This document shows, piece after piece, positions 1 to 6,534 of a DNA stretch of 25,227 nucleotides. A program made the translations under genes and the position numbers. The notes below the pieces were generated by a model. The model saw only the letters and a program-made list of their open reading frames with translations. It was not told the DNA's origin and ran no database searches. The stretch spans positions 1 through 25,227 of the forward strand of contig CAMLOR010000024.1 in NCBI GenBank assembly GCA_946481615.1. The letters are read 5' to 3'. This DNA comes from an uncultured Aquimonas sp. Its GTDB lineage: Bacteria; Pseudomonadota; Gammaproteobacteria; Xanthomonadales; Xanthomonadaceae. Positions within the stretch are counted from its first letter, which is position 1. Each line of letters starts with the position of its first letter.

Positions 1-808
1 TGCCCTGCGTGGTGAACACCCACGACACCACCACGTCGTCGCGCGCGATGCCGCGAGAGTTGGCGGCGGCGAGCTGCGAGTTGTGCAGGATGCGCAGCGG
101 CTCCAGTGCGCAGGCGTTGGCGTTCGGGATCAGCGGATCGGTGCTGGCGCCGCTCACGCACAGCGGCGAGGTGCGCTTGGTGAGGAAGTAGGTCTGGTCG
201 GGGGTGGCATCGTTGCCGCGCGAATCGCGCACGCCGTCGGTCACCACCACGAGGTAGCTCGTGAGCTGCTTGAGCGGCGAGGTCGGCACGATGGCCACGG
301 TGCGGCCGCTGGTGTCCGAAGGCTGCGGCAGCGCGACGAATTCGGTGTTGCCCCCGAGCTCGCGCACCACGCTGGTGACCACGCCACCCGGCTGGTTGAG
401 CGTCACCTCGAAGATGCGGATGCTCTGGCCCGCGACCACCGAGTTGGCGGCCGGCGGAGCGTTGAAAACGAAGTTGCCCGGCGACACCGTGCTCCAGCCG
501 TCCAGCGAGCTGATGGCGACCAGCGGATCGGCGAAGTTGGCCGGATTGGCCACCGGCGGATTGAGCGTGAGGTCGGTGGTGCCCGACAGCAGCAGGTTGT
601 TCGGCAGCGGCACCGCACTGCGGCAGGGCTGACCGACGGCCAGACTGTTGCCCGGATCGAAGCAGGCCGTGAGCACGCCCGTGACCGGCGTGCCGTCGTT
701 GTTGTTGGAAGGCGGCGTTTCGACCGCGCGAGGGCTGTTGCTGGAACTGCTGCACGCCGCGAGGAACAGCGACGACAGCGCCAATGCCAGGGTCAGTCGG
801 GCCTGCAT
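1..808 (-). CDS. Lipase-like surface lipoprotein, VolA/Pla-1 type (N-terminal part, cut by window edge)
   Basis: The reading frame is open from an ATG at 808 to the left edge, so only the first 269 residues are present. It starts with a lipoprotein signal peptide: a hydrophobic stretch followed by the lipobox LAAC with Cys19, then a Ser/Asn-rich linker. Residues of about 45-110 (PLPNNLLLSGTTDLTLN, then SSLDGWSTVSP) resemble the N-terminal domain of bacterial extracellular lipases of the Pla-1/cef and VolA type, where the pattern is PNDLLFSGTTDGTLN followed by LDGFST. The alpha/beta-hydrolase part with the catalytic serine would lie outside the window. AAGGA sits 8 nt before the ATG, which supports the start. 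Family members hydrolyse lipids or lysophospholipids at the cell surface. The family match is by remembered pattern; the lipoprotein signal is seen directly. Confidence 0.75.
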   Translation of the reverse strand, partial: MQARLTLALALSSLFLAACSSSSNSPRAVETPPSNNNDGTPVTGVLTACFDPGNSLAVGQPCRSAVPLPNNLLLSGTTDLTLNPPVANPANFADPLVAISSLDGWSTVSPGNFVFNAPPAANSVVAGQSIRIFEVTLNQPGGVVTSVVRELGGNTEFVALPQPSDTSGRTVAIVPTSPLKQLTSYLVVVTDGVRDSRGNDATPDQTYFLTKRTSPLCVSGASTDPLIPNANACALEPLRILHNSQLAAANSRGIARDDVVVSWVFTTQG

Positions 809-854
809 GAGTATTGTCCTTCGAACGATCGGGGTTTTATTGCGGACGCGCCGT

Positions 855-884
855 ATCATAGGTAGCGGTCGCGCAGGTTGGCAA
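855..884 (-). promoter_or_regulatory. Sigma70-like promoter of the lipase-like lipoprotein gene
   Basis: Read on the minus strand there is TTGCCA (879-884), an 18-nt spacer and TATGAT (855-860). Each box matches the consensus at five of six bases. Transcription would start near 848, giving a leader of about 40 nt to the ATG at 808. It lies in the 104-bp gap after the stop codon of the upstream minus-strand SDR gene, so the lipoprotein gene probably has its own promoter. Confidence 0.55.
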
Positions 885-912
885 TGCTGCAGCGTATGGA
901 AAACACAGTCGG

Positions 913-1965
913 TTACATGGTGCGTTGCAGCAACGCACGCGGCGCGTCGAACATCGCGGCGCGCGGCGAAAACCCGCGCGGCGCGTAGCCGAAATCGCGA
1001 CGCGCAGGTTGCGCATCGAAGACGAGATCGGTGGCCAGGCGCGCCCACACCCCTGCGCCCGCATCCCCCATGAGGCCCGTACGATGCGCGCACCACCCGG
1101 CCGCGCGCAATGGGCCGGAAGGCAATTCGACGAGTTTCGGCGGCGGCGCGAGGCAGGCCAGCACGCGCGCGACCATCTCGCGATAAGGAAGGGCCTCGCC
1201 GCCCGGCAGGTCGTAGGCGGTTGCGAGGGAAACGGTCGAGGTCGCGACGCGCCAGGCGGCATCGGCGAGATCGTCGACGTGCACCGGCTGCCGCAGGCCG
1301 CAGGCGCCGCGCGGCAGGACGAAGAACCCGAAGCGCCGCGCCAGGGCGGCGATGCGCGTGAGATTGCGATCGAGGCCCGCGCCGTAGACCAGCGTCGGGC
1401 GCAACAGCGTCAACGCCGCACCGCGCACCGCGCATTCGCGCACCAGCGTCTCCTCGGCCCGGCGCAGGCGCTGCGCGACATCGCGCTCGCCGGCATCGGG
1501 CGAGGCGTGCTTGGTGTGCACGCTGGTGGAACCGAAGGCGATCACCCGCCGCGGTACGCGCGCCGACCGCTCGAACCAGGCCGCGAAGGCATCGAGCGGC
1601 CCCGCGCTGATGACGAGATCGGTCGCGGGCAAGGGATCGCCATCGCGATGCAGATCGAGCCGATGGAAATGCAGCGCACCGCTGGCACGCGCTTCCCTCC
1701 ACCCCGCCTCACCCGTTCGCGGTGAGCCTGTCGAACCGTCGCCAATAACTGACGGGTACTCGCGCTCTTCCCCCGGCCCTGCCTCACCCGTTCGCGGTGA
1801 GCCTGTCGAACCGTCGTCGTTGGCTGTCGGGCAGCCGCGCTCTTCGACCAGCCGCTCGCGCCCCGCCGCATGCACCTCGCAACCCGCATCGATCAGCCGC
1901 GGCAACAGCGCCCGGCCGATCTGCCCGCGGGCGCCGAACACCAGGACGCTCGCGGAAGACGGCAT
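913..1965 (-). CDS. Atypical SDR / NAD-dependent epimerase-like protein with an in-frame repeat insertion
   Basis: This is a 350-residue protein of the extended or atypical short-chain dehydrogenase type. Residues 7-17 (VLVFGARGQIG) form the Rossmann strand and the GxxGxxG dinucleotide loop. LDL at 103-105 fits the third strand. RPTLVYG at 189-195 and the HVDDLADA stretch at 229-236 are typical of the epimerase family. The expected catalytic Tyr-x-x-x-Lys is not visible: the region that should hold it reads SVHTK and later VAQRLRRAEE. The protein may therefore bind a nucleotide without classic catalysis. Residues 41-90 are two 25-residue repeats encoded by REP-like DNA and sit between strands 2 and 3; without them the length would be a usual 300. 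The frame extends upstream to 2274, but the ATG at 1965 starts right before the Rossmann fold and avoids the divergent transporter gene. Substrate unknown. Confidence 0.75.
   Translation of the reverse strand: MPSSASVLVFGARGQIGRALLPRLIDAGCEVHAAGRERLVEERGCPTANDDGSTGSPRTGEAGPGEEREYPSVIGDGSTGSPRTGEAGWREARASGALHFHRLDLHRDGDPLPATDLVISAGPLDAFAAWFERSARVPRRVIAFGSTSVHTKHASPDAGERDVAQRLRRAEETLVRECAVRGAALTLLRPTLVYGAGLDRNLTRIAALARRFGFFVLPRGACGLRQPVHVDDLADAAWRVATSTVSLATAYDLPGGEALPYREMVARVLACLAPPPKLVELPSGPLRAAGWCAHRTGLMGDAGAGVWARLATDLVFDAQPARRDFGYAPRGFSPRAAMFDAPRALLQRTM
1696..1845 (-). repeat. Two tandem 75-bp units, each with a REP-like palindrome, inside the SDR gene
   Basis: The units lie at 1771-1845 and 1696-1770. 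Both contain an identical 36-bp core (1781-1816 and 1706-1741). The core holds GTTCG and CGAAC as inverted arms around a short loop. The unit length of 75 bp is a multiple of three and contains no stop in the coding frame, so it is translated as two 25-residue repeats containing GSTGSPRTGEAG. Outside the core the two units have diverged. Related, more degenerate copies lie in the gap at 16897-17026, which points to a dispersed genomic repeat family. Confidence 0.8.
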
Positions 1966-2023
1966 GGTGCGGCATCGCTCCGAGGCTGGCGCGGATCGCG
2001 CGCGGGAAAGTATAAGTGCAGCC

Positions 2024-3433
2024 ATGATCGAGTCCGACCCGGGCGCCACGCTCGCGCTGCATCCCGTCCGCCGCGCCAGCCTGTGGTTCGCGCCGGCGAT
2101 CGCCGCCGCCGCCGGGCTGGCCGCGCTGCATTCCGGCGCGGCACCCCTGCTCGCTGCCACGCTCGCGGTGACGGTGTGGTGCGCGTTGTGGTGGGTGTTC
2201 GAACCGGTGGCCGCACCCGTCACCGCGCTGCTGCCGCTCGCGCTGTTCCCGCTGATGGGCGTGCTCGACGCCAAACAGGTGGCGCAGAGCTACGGCAACG
2301 AACTGATCCTGCTGCTCGGCGGCGGCTTCATGCTCTCGCGCGCGCTCGAGAAAAGCGGCGCGCATCGCCGCCTCGCGCTGGCGATGGTGCGCGCCTTCGG
2401 CGGACACAGCGGGCGTTCGCTGCTGTACGGCTTCATCGCGGCCGCCGGCGTGATCAGCATGTGGATCTCCAACACCGCCACCACGCTGATGCTGCTGCCG
2501 GTGGCGCTGGCCATCCTCGAAACCTATCCCGACCGCCGCCTGCATGCGCCGCTGATCCTCGCCATCGCCTACGCCGCGAGCGTCGGCGGCCTGGGCACGC
2601 CGATCGGCACGCCGCCCAACCTCGTCTTCATGCAGGTGTACGAGCAGACGACGGGAACGCGCTATGGCTTCCTCGACTGGATGAAGATCGGCGTGCCGCT
2701 GATCGCGATCTTCCTGCCGCTGATGGGCTGGTGGCTCGGGCGCAGACTCAAGGACAGCCCCGCCGCCGTGCTGCCGCCGCTCGGCGAATGGGCGCCCGCG
2801 GAACGCCGCGTGCTGTTCGTGTTCGCGCTCACCGCCCTCGCCTGGATCACGCGCACCGAACCCTTCGGCGGCTGGAGCGAGTGGCTGGCGTTGCCCGGCG
2901 CCAACGACGCCAGCGTGGCGCTGCTCGCCGTGGTGGCGCTGTGCCTGATCCCCGACGGCCGCGAAGGCCGCCTGCTCGACTGGGATACCGCCGAGAAAGT
3001 GCCGTGGGGCGCGCTGGTGCTGTTCGGCGGCGGCATCGCGCTGGCCACCGCCTTCCAGAGCACGGGATTGTCCGAAGCCCTCGCGCAACGCCTCACGGGA
3101 TTGAGCGGCCTGCCGCTGCCGCTGCTGCTGTTCGGCATCGTGGCCTGCGTCGTGATGCTCTCGGAAATCGCCAGCAACACGGCGACGGCCGTGCTGCTCA
3201 TGCCCATCCTCGCCGCCACCGCGAACGCCGTCGGCGCCGATCCCGCGCTCTTCATGTTCCCCGCCGTGCTCGCGGCCAGCGTCGGCTTCATGCTGCCGGT
3301 GGCGACGGCACCCAACGCCATCGCCTACGGCTCGGGATGGATCACCGGGCGCGACATGCTGCGCGAAGGGTTCGTGCTAGATCTGATCGGCATCGCGGTG
3401 TTGTCGGTGGTGTGCTACGTGGCGTTCGCATAG
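2024..3433 (+). CDS. DASS (SLC13) family anion/dicarboxylate:sodium symporter
   Basis: This 469-residue inner-membrane protein has many hydrophobic helices and both hallmark SNT motifs of the divalent anion:sodium symporter family, SNTATT at 149-154 and SNTATA at 384-389. In the structurally known relative VcINDY these motifs sit at the tips of two hairpins and bind substrate and sodium. GTPIGTPPN (191-199) and VATAPNAIAYGSG (426-438) are the matching loop segments of the two inverted repeats. Likely substrates are C4 dicarboxylates, citrate or another divalent anion such as sulfate; the sequence alone does not decide. The frame is open much further upstream, but that part overlaps the divergent SDR gene. 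The ATG at 2024 precedes the first plausible membrane-proximal sequence. No good ribosome binding site is seen, and a TATAAG box ends only 8 nt before the ATG. Confidence 0.9.
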   Translation: MIESDPGATLALHPVRRASLWFAPAIAAAAGLAALHSGAAPLLAATLAVTVWCALWWVFEPVAAPVTALLPLALFPLMGVLDAKQVAQSYGNELILLLGGGFMLSRALEKSGAHRRLALAMVRAFGGHSGRSLLYGFIAAAGVISMWISNTATTLMLLPVALAILETYPDRRLHAPLILAIAYAASVGGLGTPIGTPPNLVFMQVYEQTTGTRYGFLDWMKIGVPLIAIFLPLMGWWLGRRLKDSPAAVLPPLGEWAPAERRVLFVFALTALAWITRTEPFGGWSEWLALPGANDASVALLAVVALCLIPDGREGRLLDWDTAEKVPWGALVLFGGGIALATAFQSTGLSEALAQRLTGLSGLPLPLLLFGIVACVVMLSEIASNTATAVLLMPILAATANAVGADPALFMFPAVLAASVGFMLPVATAPNAIAYGSGWITGRDMLREGFVLDLIGIAVLSVVCYVAFA

Positions 3434-3439
3434 ACGATC

Positions 3440-3479
3440 TTGGCGAGCGAGCCGTCATCCGCAGCCGAGCGCTCGCCAA
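3440..3479. terminator. Hairpin between convergent genes, possible terminator
   Basis: TTGGCGAGCG (3440-3449) and its perfect reverse complement CGCTCGCCAA (3470-3479) enclose a 20-nt loop. It lies in the 52-bp gap between the stop codons of the transporter gene and the convergent FG-GAP gene. There is no T-run on either side, so this is not a textbook intrinsic terminator, but its place suggests a 3'-end or processing role for both transcripts. Confidence 0.35.
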
Positions 3480-3485
3480 TGGCAA

Positions 3486-4616
3486 TCACCGGACCGGAAC
3501 CACCGGCAGCGCGATCTCCCTCGTAAGGCCGGTTCCCAATCCACGCGCGGACCGCTCGAATTTCGCATGGCCGTCGTTGAGCCAGATCGCATTGCCGCCC
3601 CCTTCGGCGTCGGCACCCGACGATTCGTCCTGCGGCACGCGGTTCGCGAAGGCAAGGTCGATGTCCCCGTCGGCGTCGAAATCCGCGCTTTCCACATCGA
3701 GACTATTGCGATCGCCGAGGGCCTGCGCCGTCCTTTCGAAATGCGCGTTCCCGTCGTTGAGCCAGACGCCGGCGCCCGTTCGCGCGGCATTGGCGGCCGC
3801 CAGGTCCGTATCGCCGTCGCCGTCGAAGTCCGCGGCCGTCACCGCGAACCAGATTCCCTCGCCCAGCGATTCTTCCGCGAGCCGGAAATCGCGCTTGCCG
3901 GTGTTGAGCGCGACACGCAACTCGTGTTTCGCCGCGATGACGATGTCCTGATGACGATCTGCGTCGAAGTCGGCAATGGCCGCGTCGTGGGCGACGAACG
4001 GCCCGAGGCGCACGCCGGCGTCGGAAAACCGGCCTTTCCCGTCGTTGAGCCAGACTTTGCTCATGGCCGGCGCGTCCGGCCGTTCGCCGTCCATCGCGCT
4101 GTTGGCGGCGACGATATCGACGTCGCCATCGCCATCCACGTCGCCGATCGCGGCTCCCATCGAACAATCGGCGTCGATGGACGGAGCGCGCGCGAACCGC
4201 GCCTCGCCATCGTTGATCCATAGCTCGTCGGCCGGACACTGCGTGCCGGTGGTGGTCGAGACGAAGGCATCGAGGTCGCCATCTGCATCGAAATCCGCAG
4301 CCTGCACGCCCCATGCCGGCGCTTGGCCGCCGAATGCCTGGCTCGTCGACACGAACGTGCCGTCCTGGCGACCGAGCCACACGCCGTGGCGATTTCCCGT
4401 TTCGAACCGCACGCCGAACCAGTCCAGGCGGCCGTCGCCGTCGAAATCCGCGAGTGTGCCGCCTGCGTGATGGCGCACCGCGCTGATCGTGGAGCCTTCG
4501 ACATAGCTGCCGTCCCGATGGGTCCACAGCCGCACCCCGTCGATCCCCGAGGTCACGACCGCTTCGGGTGCCGCCGCGAAGGATGCGGCCATCATCAACT
4601 GCCTCAGTCCCTGCAT
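3486..4616 (-). CDS. Secreted FG-GAP/VCBS repeat protein
   Basis: The protein has 376 residues and is built of about seven repeats with a period near 51 residues. Six acidic calcium-binding loops of the type DxDxDGDxD are seen at 57-65, 108-116, 159-167, 216-224 (degenerate), 263-271 and 312-320. Between them come WLNDGxxxF elements at about 133, 189, 285 and 345. This is the FG-GAP/VCBS pattern of calcium-stabilised beta-propellers, usually secreted or surface-exposed. The N-terminus has a short, weak signal-like stretch (about residues 4-16, with AAA before a possible cleavage site). The ATG at 4616 is chosen because AGGAGA lies 7 nt before it; the open frame runs on to 4928 without supporting features. 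Role unknown: such propellers bind ligands or partner proteins. It is divergent from the CSLREA protein gene, with a 238-bp gap. Confidence 0.8.
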   Translation of the reverse strand: MQGLRQLMMAASFAAAPEAVVTSGIDGVRLWTHRDGSYVEGSTISAVRHHAGGTLADFDGDGRLDWFGVRFETGNRHGVWLGRQDGTFVSTSQAFGGQAPAWGVQAADFDADGDLDAFVSTTTGTQCPADELWINDGEARFARAPSIDADCSMGAAIGDVDGDGDVDIVAANSAMDGERPDAPAMSKVWLNDGKGRFSDAGVRLGPFVAHDAAIADFDADRHQDIVIAAKHELRVALNTGKRDFRLAEESLGEGIWFAVTAADFDGDGDTDLAAANAARTGAGVWLNDGNAHFERTAQALGDRNSLDVESADFDADGDIDLAFANRVPQDESSGADAEGGGNAIWLNDGHAKFERSARGLGTGLTREIALPVVPVR

Positions 4617-4854
4617 GACATTCTCCTGTCGCGCGGATCGCGCAGGAAGGTGAACGAGGGAGGCACCGGCTGCGCTCATCGTCCCGTCGCGCCAGGGAGT
4701 CGCTTCGCCCGCAATGAAAGCTCTTTCCCGCGGACACACACCACGGCTGTGCCCGCCTGCGCGAGGCGGCGTGATCTGGGCGCCGGATGCGACGGTCCCG
4801 CCCCGCGGGCGCGATTCGGCGACGCGTCGCGTTGTAGGCGCCAGGGAGGTTCCC
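4617..4854. other. Divergent intergenic region between two secreted-protein genes
   Basis: This 238-bp gap separates the starts of the FG-GAP gene (minus) and the CSLREA gene (plus) and must hold promoters for both. The two ribosome binding sites are clear (AGGAGA on the minus strand, GGGAGG on the plus strand). No convincing -35/-10 pair, repeat or small gene was seen. Confidence 0.5.
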
Positions 4855-6507
4855 ATGCGTCCGATCGCCATGCTTCTGTTCGCCTGGGCCGGCACCGCGA
4901 ATGCCGTCGACATCACGGTGTCGCGCACCGACGATCCGCCGCCGGACGGCTGCAGCGCGCAGGATTGTTCGTTGCGCGAGGCGGTGCTGTTGGCGAATTT
5001 TCTCGAAGGCGCGGACCGTGTGCTGCTACCCGCGTCGGCGCTGCCTTATCAGCTGGTGCGGCCGGGTGCCGGCGAATCCGCGGGGCAGACCGGCGATCTG
5101 GACGTCGCCGACACGCTGGAGATCGTCGGCCTGGGCGCCTCGAAGGTCGTGATCGCGCAACTGGCCGCCGACCGCATCGTCGAAACGTATTACGTGCTGA
5201 CCCTGCGCAATCTGAGCCTGCGCAACGGCAACGGCGTGGACGCCGGCGGCGCGGTGTTGGCGTATGCGCTCCTGACCGGCATCGATGTGGAATTCGTCGG
5301 CAACACGGCTGCAACCTCCGGCGGCGCCATCCGCGCCGCCCATGCCGCGCTGTCGCCGCAATCGCTGGGCCTGGACCTGCTGCGCGCGCGCTTCGAAGAC
5401 AACGTCGCCGAACGCGGCGGCGCGATCGCCGCCGAGACCTCGGCACCCGCCGCCGTGCATTCGCGCATCGTGGACAGCGAGTTCGTCGCCAATCGCGCCA
5501 CCACCGCGGGCGGCGCGATCGTCCTGCCGGCCGCCGTCTATCCCTGCGTCCACACCGTCATCGGTTCGCGCTTCGTCGGCAACCGTGTATCGGCGCCGGC
5601 AGCCCGCGGCGGCGCGATCGCCGCCGAGAATGCCGGGGTCGAACTGAGCGTGTCGAACAGCCGGTTCGAGGACAACGGGACCGTCGCCGCCTCCGGCCTG
5701 GGCGGTGCGATCCACGGCGCCGATGCGATCTCCGGCTCGGTGTTCCTCCGCAACGAAGCCGGTTACGGCGGCGCCGTGCACGCGGTGGCGCCGCAGATCG
5801 ACGGCAGCGAGTTCTGCGACAACCTCGCCGAGGTTTCCGGTGGCGCCGTCCGGCTGGAAAGCGGCGCCATCGCGCGCAGCACCTTCTGCCGCAATTCCGC
5901 CGCGGTGCGCGGGGGCGCGATGTACGGCGCCACGCCCGCGGCCGACAGCGTCGAGATCACGCTCTCCACCTTCGATGCCAACACCGCGCCCCTGGGAGGC
6001 GCGATCGCCCAGGCGAACGGCGCGCTCGACCTGGTGCAGACCACGCTGGCGCAGGCCGATCCGCTGCCGGCCGGACAGACCGCGACGCTGCTGCGATACG
6101 AGGGCCCCGCCGACACCGACGCGGTGGCGCTGGTCGGCAACATCCTGCGCGGCAGCTGCGACTTCGCGGCGGGTGCCGATGCGGTGACGCTGGCCTATTA
6201 CAACGTGCAATCCGGCGGCGACACCTGCGGCCTGTTCCCCATCGACTTCACCCACAACATCAACACCGCCTACGCGCAGCACGCATCGATTCCGCTCGGC
6301 GCGCTCAGCGGCAACGGCGGGCCCACGCGCACGCGCCTGCTCGTCGGCCCGACGCATCCGGCGCTCGATCGCATGCCGCCGGGAAGTTGCCTCTCGCCCG
6401 ACCAGCGCGGACGCGTACGCAGCGACGATCTGTGCGACGCCGGTTCGGTGGAAATGAGCGGTGTCGTGCCGCCCGCCGAGGTTTTCACCGATGGCTTCGA
6501 AGACTGA
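4855..6507 (+). CDS. Secreted CSLREA-domain right-handed beta-helix protein with C-terminal GFE motif
   Basis: This 550-residue exported protein starts with a signal peptide (residues 1-17, ending TANA before VDI). The CSLREA motif follows directly at 38-43 in the form CSAQDCSLREAVLLAN, which defines the CSLREA family of bacterial surface proteins. The body contains about ten GGAI/GGAV/GGAM elements spaced through residues of about 125-385. These resemble polymorphic outer-membrane-protein repeats and predict a right-handed parallel beta-helix. The last residues are PPAEVFTDGFED; a short C-terminal F-x-D-G-F-E motif recurs, as far as I recall, in secreted proteins of this bacterial group and may be a sorting or processing signal. 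The ATG at 4855 has GGGAGG 6 nt upstream and gives the signal peptide, so upstream in-frame codons were left out. Function is unknown; adhesion or surface display is an inference. Confidence 0.85.
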   Translation: MRPIAMLLFAWAGTANAVDITVSRTDDPPPDGCSAQDCSLREAVLLANFLEGADRVLLPASALPYQLVRPGAGESAGQTGDLDVADTLEIVGLGASKVVIAQLAADRIVETYYVLTLRNLSLRNGNGVDAGGAVLAYALLTGIDVEFVGNTAATSGGAIRAAHAALSPQSLGLDLLRARFEDNVAERGGAIAAETSAPAAVHSRIVDSEFVANRATTAGGAIVLPAAVYPCVHTVIGSRFVGNRVSAPAARGGAIAAENAGVELSVSNSRFEDNGTVAASGLGGAIHGADAISGSVFLRNEAGYGGAVHAVAPQIDGSEFCDNLAEVSGGAVRLESGAIARSTFCRNSAAVRGGAMYGATPAADSVEITLSTFDANTAPLGGAIAQANGALDLVQTTLAQADPLPAGQTATLLRYEGPADTDAVALVGNILRGSCDFAAGADAVTLAYYNVQSGGDTCGLFPIDFTHNINTAYAQHASIPLGALSGNGGPTRTRLLVGPTHPALDRMPPGSCLSPDQRGRVRSDDLCDAGSVEMSGVVPPAEVFTDGFED

Positions 6508-6508
6508 G

Positions 6509-6534
6509 GCCAGGCCCGGTCAGCCGAGCCTGGC
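6509..6534. terminator. Hairpin spanning the convergent ends of the CSLREA gene and glnE
   Basis: GCCAGGC (6509-6515) pairs with GCCTGGC (6528-6534). After one mismatch, CGG and CCG extend the stem and leave a TCAG loop. The stop codon of glnE (6520-6522) lies in the loop region and the plus-strand stop ends at 6507, so one structure serves both gene ends. No T-tract follows in either direction, which weakens the call as an intrinsic terminator. Confidence 0.35.

Noticed and set aside
1706..1816. Repeat pair considered as a CRISPR array or attachment site
   Set aside because: Only two units, translated in frame, no spacer-like variation, no cas genes and no integrase nearby; a REP-like element fits better.
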